From Natronomonas sp. (GTDB lineage Archaea; Halobacteriota; Halobacteria; Halobacteriales; Haloarculaceae): a stretch of DNA of 5,035 bases. Where the stretch lies: positions 1 to 5,035 of the forward strand of contig SKKJ01000292.1 in NCBI GenBank assembly GCA_007121575.1, given 5' to 3'. This document shows, piece after piece, positions 1 through 5,035 of this stretch (its first letter is position 1; every line of letters begins with the position of its first letter). The translations under genes were made by a program, and so were the position numbers. Below the pieces are notes generated by a model. That model made no database searches, was not told the origin of the DNA, and was given only the letters and a program-made list of their open reading frames with translations.

Positions 1-251
1 GCGAGGAGGTGGTCGATGATGTGTTCGGGGAGTTTATCGGATTGAACTACTTCGTCACAACCGGGAGCAGGACACGTCGGTGGGTGTTCGAGCGTTTCGA
101 GTCCGTGAGGTTGATCGTCGGCTTCCGGTTCGTGAATCAAGAACCAGTGTTCACACGTAGAGCATTTCCTGAGTTGCGTTTCTTTTTTCGAAGAGAGAAG
201 AAACTGATCTCGAGATTCACAGCGAGGACACTGGAGCGTATTCCAGTTCAT
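1..251 (-). CDS. Small zinc-finger protein, 3' end beyond the window
   Basis: This reading frame runs off the left edge without a stop; 83 residues are visible. Directly seen are two knuckles, CPRC (residues 8-11) and CSTC (30-33), which together make a four-Cys zinc-ribbon-like pair. After a linker there is a C2H2-like pattern: C60 and C65 in CPAPGC, then H77 and H81 in HIIDH. The start is ATG at 251-249. A TATA-like element centred about 26 nt upstream and the absence of a Shine-Dalgarno site fit a leaderless transcript. The gene follows the 77-residue membrane protein on the same strand after 69 bases but appears to have its own promoter. Small multi-zinc-finger proteins are abundant and mostly uncharacterised in haloarchaea; nucleic-acid or protein binding is a guess. 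The coding call is strong because four Cys pairs or Cys/His pairs are regularly arranged; the function is unknown. Confidence 0.8.
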   Translation of the reverse strand, partial: MNWNTLQCPRCESRDQFLLSSKKETQLRKCSTCEHWFLIHEPEADDQPHGLETLEHPPTCPAPGCDEVVQSDKLPEHIIDHLL

Positions 252-273
252 ACCGTAGAGAGGGAATCGAACG

Positions 274-280
274 TTTAAGA
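274..280 (-). promoter_or_regulatory. TATA-like element of the zinc-finger gene
   Basis: Read on the minus strand this is TCTTAAA, centred about 26 nt upstream of the ATG at 251. That distance is what a leaderless haloarchaeal promoter would show, with transcription starting at or next to the start codon. The same 13 bases (TCTTAAACGTTCG) recur on the plus strand at 4953-4965. No mapped transcript supports the site, so this is inference from spacing and sequence. Confidence 0.5.
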
Positions 281-320
281 TGTACCGGAAACGCGATCGG
301 CTCGATATCCGAGGTCATAC

Positions 321-554
321 TCACTCCGGCCGTGATTCGATCTCCCCAACGGCCGTTCGGTCCATTTTGAGCGCGTTGATAACGGCGATCGTCACGCCCG
401 CGAGGGCGAGCAACGCGCCGAGGATATACACGCTCCACGGGATATTGAAAAACGAGAGCGCGAGATGGCCGAGAACGACGAACAGTCCGGCGAGGAACAT
501 CCCGGAGCCGAGGCCGTATCCGATCGCCAGTTGGATGTTGTTTCGATCGCTCAT
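321..554 (-). CDS. Small protein with two membrane helices, function unknown
   Basis: This 77-residue protein has a short polar N-terminus and two strongly hydrophobic segments: about residues 10-36, rich in Gly (GYGLGSGMF) and ending at SFF, and about 41-62. A charged C-terminal tail follows (KMDRTAVGEIESRPE). It is therefore predicted to be an integral membrane hairpin; I recognise no catalytic motif or named family. The start is ATG at 554-552, with TGA at 323-321. It lies 51 bases downstream of the MBL hydrolase stop on the same strand and I see no convincing TATA element in that gap, so co-transcription with the hydrolase is likely. A small hairpin lies in the gap. The hydrophobicity pattern supports this frame over the overlapping plus-strand frame, which is Arg/Ser-rich and looks like a shadow. 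Confidence 0.78.
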   Translation of the reverse strand: MSDRNNIQLAIGYGLGSGMFLAGLFVVLGHLALSFFNIPWSVYILGALLALAGVTIAVINALKMDRTAVGEIESRPE

Positions 555-574
555 GTGTCTTGAGTACGGTGTCG

Positions 575-593
575 ACGGGATGAACGTTCCCGT
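575..593 (-). repeat. Intercistronic inverted repeat (6-bp arms, 7-nt loop)
   Basis: The arms ACGGGA (575-580) and TCCCGT (588-593) are exact reverse complements around a 7-base loop. The hairpin lies between the MBL hydrolase stop (606) and the membrane protein start (554). No T-tract follows on the minus strand, so it does not look like an intrinsic terminator. It could affect read-through or RNA processing between the two genes, or be chance. Confidence 0.35.
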
Positions 594-605
594 TTGTTCG
601 GATCG

Positions 606-1502
606 TTAGAGATCGACGCCGTGGTATTTCAGATATCCGTCCGTGATGAGCCCCGAATAAAACGAGACGACCTGTTCGTCGTACGGTGGGGCGATATCGA
701 GTAGCTTCTCGGAGACGGCACGGCGCGTCGCCGCGACGGATCCGGTCGATTCGTACAGCTCCATGATCCGGTCGTCGAACCGATGTAACTCTCGTCTCGC
801 GGTCTCGAAGGCGTGTTCCGGTTCGCCCGGCCAGACACCGAAGTGCGGAAAGATTATCAGTTCCGGATCGAGCGCTTCGACGCGGTCGATCGCTTTTTCC
901 GACGCTTCGATATCGAAATTCGGAAGCGTAGACGGTGGGACCCATTGCTCGGCCGCTTCGAGATAGCCGCCCAGACATTCCGCGGCGAAACACAACCGGC
1001 GCTCGGGATTCCAGACGGCGAAGTGATCCGGTGAGTGACCGGGGGCATACACGAGTTCGAGGGTGTTCGCGCCGATATCGATCCTCGTTCCCTCGTTCGA
1101 AACAGGGACGATGTTCGACTCTGGGACCGGAAGTTGTTCGCCCATCGAGACGAAGTGCTCACCCATCGCCCGTTTACTGCTTTCGATGAGCCCAGACGGA
1201 TCGACCAGGTGGGGTGCGGTCATCTCGTGGATATACACGTTCGCCTCGGGAGCGTACTCGAGAAGCGATCCGGCCCCGCCGGAGTGATCGGCGTGAACGT
1301 GCGAAAGAACGAGATTCTCGATCGATTCGGGTGGAACGTCGAGATCTCGAAGCGCAGAGACGACCGTTTCGGCCGTCGCTTTCGTTCCGCTATCGACGAG
1401 CGTGGGTTCGTCGTCATCGAAGAGATACACGGACGTGAACGACTCACCGAACAATCCGGTGTCGATTCCGTAAACACCGTCAGTGACTTCAAACGGACTC
1501 AT
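606..1502 (-). CDS. MBL-fold metallo-hydrolase, ST1585-like
   Basis: This 298-residue cytoplasmic protein carries the MBL motif HVHADH (H68, H70, D72, H73), followed by GG. Further probable metal ligands are H156 in GHSPDH and H220 in FPHFG. The stretch around residues 90-115 (IHEMTAPHLVDPSG...ESSKRAMGEHF) resembles what I recall of the ST1585-like subgroup (named for Sulfolobus tokodaii ST1585); its substrate is not established. Glyoxalase II-like thioester hydrolysis and persulfide chemistry are alternatives the sequence cannot exclude. An oddity is that the usual GD before the C-terminal half reads AE here (AAECLGG, E175), replacing the Asp that normally bridges the two metals. The start is ATG at 1502-1500, with a TATA-like element 26 nt upstream. 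It is divergent from thioredoxin and probably heads a transcript with the downstream membrane protein. Confidence 0.92.
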   Translation of the reverse strand: MSPFEVTDGVYGIDTGLFGESFTSVYLFDDDEPTLVDSGTKATAETVVSALRDLDVPPESIENLVLSHVHADHSGGAGSLLEYAPEANVYIHEMTAPHLVDPSGLIESSKRAMGEHFVSMGEQLPVPESNIVPVSNEGTRIDIGANTLELVYAPGHSPDHFAVWNPERRLCFAAECLGGYLEAAEQWVPPSTLPNFDIEASEKAIDRVEALDPELIIFPHFGVWPGEPEHAFETARRELHRFDDRIMELYESTGSVAATRRAVSEKLLDIAPPYDEQVVSFYSGLITDGYLKYHGVDL

Positions 1503-1524
1503 ACGAGCCGTTTCGGCGTCGATG

Positions 1525-1530
1525 ATAAAA
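1525..1530 (-). promoter_or_regulatory. TATA-like element of the MBL hydrolase gene
   Basis: The minus-strand sequence TTTTAT is centred about 25-26 nt upstream of the ATG at 1502, preceded by GAACGC as a possible BRE. The bases between it and the start codon contain no Shine-Dalgarno match. The geometry suggests a leaderless mRNA. It is an inference from position and composition. Confidence 0.5.
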
Positions 1531-1568
1531 GCGTTCGGTGCGGGCTACACGCGACGGTATCCGATTGA

Positions 1569-1589
1569 ATATGCAGTATTGTACCATAT
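1569..1589. repeat. Inverted repeat ATATG-N11-CATAT in the divergent promoter region
   Basis: Arms ATATG (1569-1573) and CATAT (1585-1589) are exact reverse complements separated by 11 bases. The repeat sits between the MBL and thioredoxin promoters and ends 8 bases before the thioredoxin TATA-like element. This is a plausible place for an activator or shared regulator. The arms are short and A/T-rich, so chance is a real possibility. Confidence 0.3.
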
Positions 1590-1597
1590 ACCCAAAG

Positions 1598-1605
1598 TTA
1601 TTAAA
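1598..1605 (+). promoter_or_regulatory. TATA-like element of the thioredoxin gene
   Basis: TTATTAAA, preceded by CCCAAAG (possible BRE), is centred about 27-28 nt upstream of the ATG at 1630. This places the transcription start at or within a few bases of the start codon. It supports 1630 rather than the in-frame ATG at 1483, which lies upstream of this promoter and inside the hydrolase gene. Confidence 0.6.
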
Positions 1606-1623
1606 CACTGTGGTGCGTACGAA

Positions 1624-1631
1624 GAGGTGAT
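1624..1631 (+). promoter_or_regulatory. Anti-SD-complementary octamer overlapping the thioredoxin start
   Basis: GAGGTGAT matches the complement of the archaeal 16S rRNA 3' end but runs into the ATG at 1630, leaving no spacer. It is too close to serve that ATG as a normal Shine-Dalgarno site. With the TATA spacing pointing to a leaderless mRNA, it is probably not used as a ribosome binding site and may be coincidental. Confidence 0.3.
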
Positions 1632-1974
1632 GAGTTCAACAGTTGAGTCCACCCCGTCGAAACCGATACAGTTGCGTAGTGAAACCGATCTCGATGAGGC
1701 GATATCGACGTACGATCTCGTTCTCGTCGATTTTTACGCCGATTGGTGTGGTCCGTGTCAAATGATGGAGCCGACGATCAACGCGCTCGCGGCCGAAACG
1801 GATGCGGCGATTCTGAAAGTCGATGTCGATCGGTTCCAACGAGTTGCCTCACAGTACGATGTCCAGGGCATTCCGGCACTCATGCTCTTCGCAAACGGCG
1901 AACTCGCCGAACGGTTCGTCGGGGTCCAACAACGTGAAACGCTGGAGGCCGCGATCCAACAATACACGCCGTAA
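1630..1974 (+). CDS. Thioredoxin
   Basis: This 114-residue protein is close to the usual thioredoxin length of 105-110. The active site is WCGPC with C40 and C43, preceded by VDFYAD; D35-F36 and D38 fall in the conserved strand. The cis-proline is P82 in QGIPAL, facing the active site, and a typical C-terminal helix follows (RETLEAAIQQY). The N-terminal 16 or so residues are a variable polar extension. It is a cytoplasmic dithiol-disulfide reductant, presumably recycled by a thioredoxin reductase encoded elsewhere. I chose ATG 1630 because a TATA-like element lies about 27 nt upstream and family homology begins soon after; the in-frame ATG at 1483 would overlap the divergent hydrolase and add unrelated residues. 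The metal ATPase follows after 66 bases on the same strand. One of several thioredoxin paralogues is likely, so no symbol is assigned. Confidence 0.95.
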   Translation: MSSTVESTPSKPIQLRSETDLDEAISTYDLVLVDFYADWCGPCQMMEPTINALAAETDAAILKVDVDRFQRVASQYDVQGIPALMLFANGELAERFVGVQQRETLEAAIQQYTP

Positions 1975-2010
1975 GCGGTCCAAGTGAAATTCCGACACGC
2001 CGTCCAAACG

Positions 2011-2016
2011 TTTATT
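2011..2016 (+). promoter_or_regulatory. TATA-like element of the P-type ATPase gene
   Basis: TTTATT, preceded by CCAAACG as a possible BRE, is centred about 27 nt upstream of the GTG at 2041. This supports a leaderless transcript starting at the GTG and independent transcription of the ATPase despite the short gap after thioredoxin. Read-through from thioredoxin is still possible, since no terminator is apparent. Confidence 0.55.
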
Positions 2017-2040
2017 CGTTGAAGCGAGTGAGATACAGTT

Positions 2041-4020
2041 GTGGGAACAGTTTCGGAATCCGCGACAGCCCTATCGACCGGCGCGAAAGAGATCGCAGCG
2101 CGCCCGGAACTTCGCTGGCAGGCGATCTTCGTCGCCCTCACGTTTTTCGGGATGATTGGCGGTTTGCTCGGCAGCTGGCTGGCCGCGCCGACATCGTTCG
2201 TCTGGTTCAACTATGCGATCGCATACGTTTTCGGCGGATGGTACGGCCTCAAAGAGAGCATCAAGAGTCTCCAAAAGCCGAGAGTAGAGATCGATCTCTT
2301 GATGATCATCGCAGCGCTCGGCGCGCTGTTTATCGGTGCGCCGTTCGAGGGCGCGATGCTCCTGTTTCTGTTCTCGCTGTCGGGCGTGTTAGAGGAGTAC
2401 GCGATCGGGCGGTCACGAACCGCGATCAGATCACTGATCGAAATGCGACCTGAGTCGGCACAGCTCCTTCGCGACGGCGAGGAGGTCACCGTGCCGATCG
2501 AAGATGTCGAGATCGGTGACGTGTTCGTCGTTCGACCGGGCGATCGGCTTCCCCTAGACGGTGTCGTCGAGTCGGGAGAGAGTTCGATCGATCAGTCGTC
2601 GCTTACCGGCGAATCCGTTCCCGTGACAAAAGAGCCGGGAGACGAGGTGTTCGGCGGGACGATAAACGAGACAGGAAGTCTCGAGGTCAGGGTAACCCGA
2701 AAGGCGCACGAGTCGGCGATTTCCCGGCTCATCCATATGGTCGAGAAAGCCCAGAGCAAAAAGGCGCCAACACAACAGCTCATCGACCGCTTCGAGCAGC
2801 CGTACGTGTTGGCCGTATTCGCCATGACTGCGATCGCGGTCGCGGTCCCGTTCTGGATGTTGGGTCACGCGTTCGATCCGACGTTTTATCGCGCCATGAC
2901 GCTCATGGTCGCCGCCTCGCCCTGTGCGGTGATCATTTCGACGCCCGCAGCGGTGCTCTCTGCGATCGCGGCGGGCGGCCGACAAGGGGTGCTGTTCAAA
3001 GGCGGCGAGCACATCGAGACGGCGGGGAACGTCGATGCGATCGCGTTCGATAAGACGGGGACACTGACCGAGGGGAACACCCAACTCACCGACGTATCCG
3101 CGCTCAAGGACGCAACGCTCGATGGCGAGTTGATAACTGATGATCAGCTGTTGTCGCTCGCGGCGGCCGTCCAGTCTCGGTCGGAACATCACCTCGCCGA
3201 GGCGACCGTCGACGCCGCCAGAGAGCGCTCGGTCGAGATACCACGCGCAAGCGGATTCGAAGCCGTCGTCGGGAAGGGCGTTCACGCGACCGTCGGAGAA
3301 CGGACGATTCACATCGGCAATCCGCGATACTTTCGGACCGTCGTCGAAGACGCCGAGATCGTCGGGCTTGATTCGGGGCTCGATGCGGTCTCAGAGCAAG
3401 AACAGGACGGGAAGACCGGCGTCCTCGTGGTCGAAGAAATCGATGGCGACTGGCAGACACTCGGATGGCTCGCCTTTACGGATACGATCCGGGCCGACGC
3501 GGCCGAAACGATACGAAAGCTCCGCGACAGCGGCGTCAAGACGATCGTCATGCTGACGGGCGATAACGAGCGAGTCGCTCGGCATATCGCCGACGAACTC
3601 GGGATTGACGAGGGGTATGCCGAGTTGCTTCCCGAAGAGAAAGTCGAACACATCGAGCGGTTACAGAAACGTCACAACGCGGTCGCGATGGTCGGCGACG
3701 GCGTCAACGACGCACCCGCGCTCGCGACGGCGGATATCAGCGTGGGGATGGGTGGGGCGGGCACCGATGTCGCGCTCGAAACCGCCGATATCGTACTGAT
3801 GTCCGATGCACTCGATAAACTCCCGTACGCGCTGTCGCTCAGCCGCGAGACGAAAAAGACGCTGTACATCAATTTCTCGATCGCGTTCGGTGCGATCGCG
3901 ATCATGGTTGCGGCGATTCTCACGGCGGGAATCCCGCTTCCGGTTGCGGTCGTTGGTCACGAGGGATCGACGGTCCTCGTGAGCCTGATCGGATTGCGGT
4001 TGCTCCGCTTTAGCGGATGA
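2041..4020 (+). CDS. P1B-4-type metal-exporting P-type ATPase (CoaT/CtpD-like)
   Basis: This 659-residue membrane pump should export divalent metal, probably Co2+ or Fe2+ and perhaps Ni2+ or Zn2+, using ATP. Domains seen in order are N-terminal hydrophobic segments at about 28-49, 54-70, 84-99 and 103-118; an actuator domain with TGES (189-192); helices at 255-274 and 285-311, the latter holding SPC (293-295); the phosphorylation site DKTGT (D337); TGDN (506-509); GDGVND (552-557); and C-terminal helices at 611-630 and 633-656 with HEGST (640-644). SPC plus HEGST, and the lack of an N-terminal HMA domain, are the P1B-4 signature as opposed to CPC Cu or Zn/Cd pumps. The nucleotide-domain HP motif reads HH (383-384). 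The GTG start is chosen because a TATA-like element lies about 27 nt upstream. The stop is 5 bases from that of the converging stress-protein gene. Metal specificity cannot be read from the sequence with certainty. Confidence 0.95.
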   Translation: MGTVSESATALSTGAKEIAARPELRWQAIFVALTFFGMIGGLLGSWLAAPTSFVWFNYAIAYVFGGWYGLKESIKSLQKPRVEIDLLMIIAALGALFIGAPFEGAMLLFLFSLSGVLEEYAIGRSRTAIRSLIEMRPESAQLLRDGEEVTVPIEDVEIGDVFVVRPGDRLPLDGVVESGESSIDQSSLTGESVPVTKEPGDEVFGGTINETGSLEVRVTRKAHESAISRLIHMVEKAQSKKAPTQQLIDRFEQPYVLAVFAMTAIAVAVPFWMLGHAFDPTFYRAMTLMVAASPCAVIISTPAAVLSAIAAGGRQGVLFKGGEHIETAGNVDAIAFDKTGTLTEGNTQLTDVSALKDATLDGELITDDQLLSLAAAVQSRSEHHLAEATVDAARERSVEIPRASGFEAVVGKGVHATVGERTIHIGNPRYFRTVVEDAEIVGLDSGLDAVSEQEQDGKTGVLVVEEIDGDWQTLGWLAFTDTIRADAAETIRKLRDSGVKTIVMLTGDNERVARHIADELGIDEGYAELLPEEKVEHIERLQKRHNAVAMVGDGVNDAPALATADISVGMGGAGTDVALETADIVLMSDALDKLPYALSLSRETKKTLYINFSIAFGAIAIMVAAILTAGIPLPVAVVGHEGSTVLVSLIGLRLLRFSG

Positions 4021-4025
4021 GAGTC

Positions 4026-4880
4026 TCAGACGGTTCGCGGCGGCGGAACGAGAAACACGTTCCCGGTTGCTTGGGCGACGACCGTGTCCGAGACGCTGCC
4101 AAGCAACAACCTGCGAAGACGGCTGCGGCCGCGCGAACCGAGCAGTAGCGTGCTCGGTTCGTACTCGCGTTCGGCGGCCAAGATTTCATCCGCTGGATCA
4201 CCGGATCGAATGTCGATCCGACTCTCAAGCCCCCACGCATCGAGTCGGTCCGCGATCGAGTCGAGTTCGGTTTCGGGGTCCCGTCCGGCCTCTTCGAGAC
4301 CTTCTTTCGGACTCCGAACGTGAACGAGGGTGACTTCCTGTGTCGCGTGTCGGAGGTACTCGAACACCTCGAGCGCGCGCTCGGCGTTCTCCGAAAAGTC
4401 GGTGGCGAACAACGTACGGCGGAACAGGTGCCGACGAACTGGGGAAGGGTCTTCGACGCGACGTTCGATCCGGTCGATAAGCAGCGGCACGACAGTCGTT
4501 CGAGCGAGGTTCCGCGCGGTCGAACCGATCACTCGGTTCTCGAGCGGACTTTTCCCGCGCGAGCCGACGAGGATCAGATCGGCTCCGACCGTACCGGCGA
4601 TACCGTTGATCCGTCGGTGAGGCGTGCCGCGCACGACGTGTGTCTCCGCGTCGAATCCGGCCGCTTCGATCGTTGCACGGTACCCTTTCAAGACGCGTTC
4701 GCGTCGTTCGCGAAAGCGCATCCCCGGCATACCGGTGTGAACGTTCGAGGGAACGACGGTGACGAGGTGGATTCGTTCGACACCGATTCGCTCGAGACAG
4801 CCGAGACCGGTCTCGGAGTTGATCATGTTCTCGCTGGCGGTCGAAAGATCGGTCGCGATGACGGCAGCCTTTCCCGTCAT
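4026..4880 (-). CDS. Tandem-domain universal stress protein (UspA family)
   Basis: This 284-residue cytoplasmic protein has two complete Usp domains. Domain 1 (about 4-136) begins AVIATDLS with D11 and ends with the nucleotide-binding pattern G-2x-G-9x-G-S at 106-120. Domain 2 (about 153-279) begins TLFATDFSE with D161 and carries the same pattern at 248-262 (GSRG...GS). Both halves therefore look ATP-binding, unlike the non-binding UspA subtype. Such proteins are linked to stress survival; the molecular role is usually unknown. The start is ATG at 4880-4878; the in-frame TGA eleven codons upstream leaves no earlier start. The gene converges on the ATPase, separated by 5 bases. Pairing with a transport gene is common for Usp proteins in archaea, but a functional link to this pump is inference only. 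Confidence 0.95.
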   Translation of the reverse strand: MTGKAAVIATDLSTASENMINSETGLGCLERIGVERIHLVTVVPSNVHTGMPGMRFRERRERVLKGYRATIEAAGFDAETHVVRGTPHRRINGIAGTVGADLILVGSRGKSPLENRVIGSTARNLARTTVVPLLIDRIERRVEDPSPVRRHLFRRTLFATDFSENAERALEVFEYLRHATQEVTLVHVRSPKEGLEEAGRDPETELDSIADRLDAWGLESRIDIRSGDPADEILAAEREYEPSTLLLGSRGRSRLRRLLLGSVSDTVVAQATGNVFLVPPPRTV

Positions 4881-4916
4881 CGGTGAATCCGACGGTGAAA
4901 AGCCGTCTCACACCCA

Positions 4917-4923
4917 TTAATAT
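4917..4923 (-). promoter_or_regulatory. Candidate TATA-like element of the stress-protein gene
   Basis: The minus strand reads ATATTAA here, about 40 nt upstream of the ATG at 4880. This predicts a transcription start near 4894 and a leader of roughly 14 nt. It overlaps an inverted repeat, so a regulator binding there could block transcription factor access. A second TTTAAG element at about 4954-4960 on the same strand is an alternative that would give a longer leader. Confidence 0.4.
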
Positions 4924-4942
4924 TGCGCATGCATAACAATAT
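4920..4942. repeat. Inverted repeat ATATTG-N11-CAATAT upstream of the stress-protein gene
   Basis: Arms ATATTG (4920-4925) and CAATAT (4937-4942) are exact reverse complements with an 11-base spacer that itself contains the overlapping palindromes GCATGC and ATGCAT. The left arm overlaps the candidate TATA element, the expected layout of a repressor operator. The arms are short and the region is A/T-rich, so the call is tentative. Confidence 0.35.
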
Positions 4943-4952
4943 CCTTCGACAG

Positions 4953-4965
4953 TCTTAAACGTTCG
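4953..4965 (+). promoter_or_regulatory. TATA-like 13-mer shared with the zinc-finger promoter
   Basis: TCTTAAACGTTCG is identical to the sequence at the zinc-finger promoter (minus strand, 280-268). On the plus strand it could serve a gene beginning to the right of the window; no start codon with a usable reading frame lies about 26 nt downstream. Because TTAA is symmetrical it could also act leftward for the stress protein. Confidence 0.25.
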
Positions 4966-5015
4966 GTTGAGACGCGACGGGTCGTAGGAGATCGACTGAA
5001 TCCGAGATCACCGGC

Positions 5016-5034
5016 CTTTCGAACGGTTTGAAAG
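5016..5034. repeat. Near-perfect 19-bp palindrome
   Basis: The dyad CTTTCgAAC-g-GTTtGAAAG has 9-base arms around one central base, with eight of nine positions pairing and a G-T wobble at the ninth. It lies in the non-coding stretch 4881-5035, about 136 bp upstream of the stress-protein start and touching the window edge. It could be an operator for a gene to the right. It has no T-tract and does not look like a terminator. Confidence 0.45.
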
Positions 5035-5035
5035 C

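Noticed and set aside
217..993. Long minus-strand frame of 258 codons
   Set aside because: It is Arg/Ser-rich low-information protein in another frame across the hydrolase, membrane-protein and zinc-finger genes, which all have recognisable features; it is a shadow frame of G/C-rich DNA.
1035..1568. Plus-strand frame of 177 codons opposite the hydrolase
   Set aside because: It is antisense to the conserved MBL motifs and has no recognisable features or promoter.
1483..1629. In-frame extension of thioredoxin to an ATG at 1483 (163 residues)
   Set aside because: It overlaps the start of the divergent hydrolase gene, lies upstream of the thioredoxin TATA-like element, and adds residues with no thioredoxin similarity.
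1964..2003. Direct repeat ACACGCCGT at 1964-1972 and 1995-2003
   Set aside because: Nine bases, partly in the thioredoxin coding end, with no conserved spacing to a promoter; chance is sufficient.
2554..3312. Antisense frame of 252 codons inside the ATPase gene
   Set aside because: The opposite strand has an uninterrupted ATPase with every catalytic motif; the antisense product is Arg-rich with no motif.
4225..4917. Minus-strand frame of 230 codons starting at 4917
   Set aside because: It overlaps the stress-protein gene in another frame and encodes Arg/Ser-rich sequence; the Usp frame has both nucleotide-binding motifs.
4881..5035. A small gene in the right-hand intergenic stretch
   Set aside because: Stop codons interrupt the frames and no start codon has a plausible promoter distance; only promoter and dyad elements can be supported.

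Overview
The window looks like a piece of haloarchaeal chromosome (class Halobacteria). The encoded proteins are rich in Asp and Glu, the codons favour G/C at third positions, and the gaps between genes are short. Several genes have a TATA-like element about 26 nt upstream of the start codon with no usable Shine-Dalgarno site, which is the usual haloarchaeal leaderless arrangement. The genus cannot be named from this sequence. I see no RNA gene, insertion sequence, CRISPR array or prophage.

Layout: bases 1-1502 carry three genes on the minus strand. Read in their own direction they are an ST1585-like metallo-beta-lactamase (MBL) fold hydrolase (1502-606), a 77-residue protein with two membrane helices (554-321), and a small zinc-finger protein whose 3' end lies outside the window (251-1). 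A divergent promoter region (1503-1629) separates these from a plus-strand thioredoxin (1630-1974). A P1B-type metal-transporting ATPase follows (2041-4020), apparently with its own promoter. A minus-strand tandem universal stress protein (4880-4026) converges on the ATPase with only 5 bases between the stop codons. Bases 4881-5035 hold no gene that I can support. They contain the stress-gene promoter, inverted repeats and a near-perfect 19-bp palindrome.

The best-supported functional call is the ATPase. It combines an SPC membrane motif with a C-terminal HEGST motif and has no N-terminal heavy-metal-binding (HMA) domain, which is the P1B-4 pattern (CoaT/CtpD/PfeT-like exporters of Co2+, Fe2+ or related metals). 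Thioredoxin, a metal exporter, an ATP-binding stress protein and an MBL hydrolase would fit a redox and metal-stress neighbourhood, but that link is inferred from adjacency only. Points to check are an Asp-to-Glu change at a metal-ligand position of the MBL protein, an HP-to-HH change in the ATPase nucleotide-binding domain, and the dyad elements beside the promoters. I found no clear evidence of a wholly new system.
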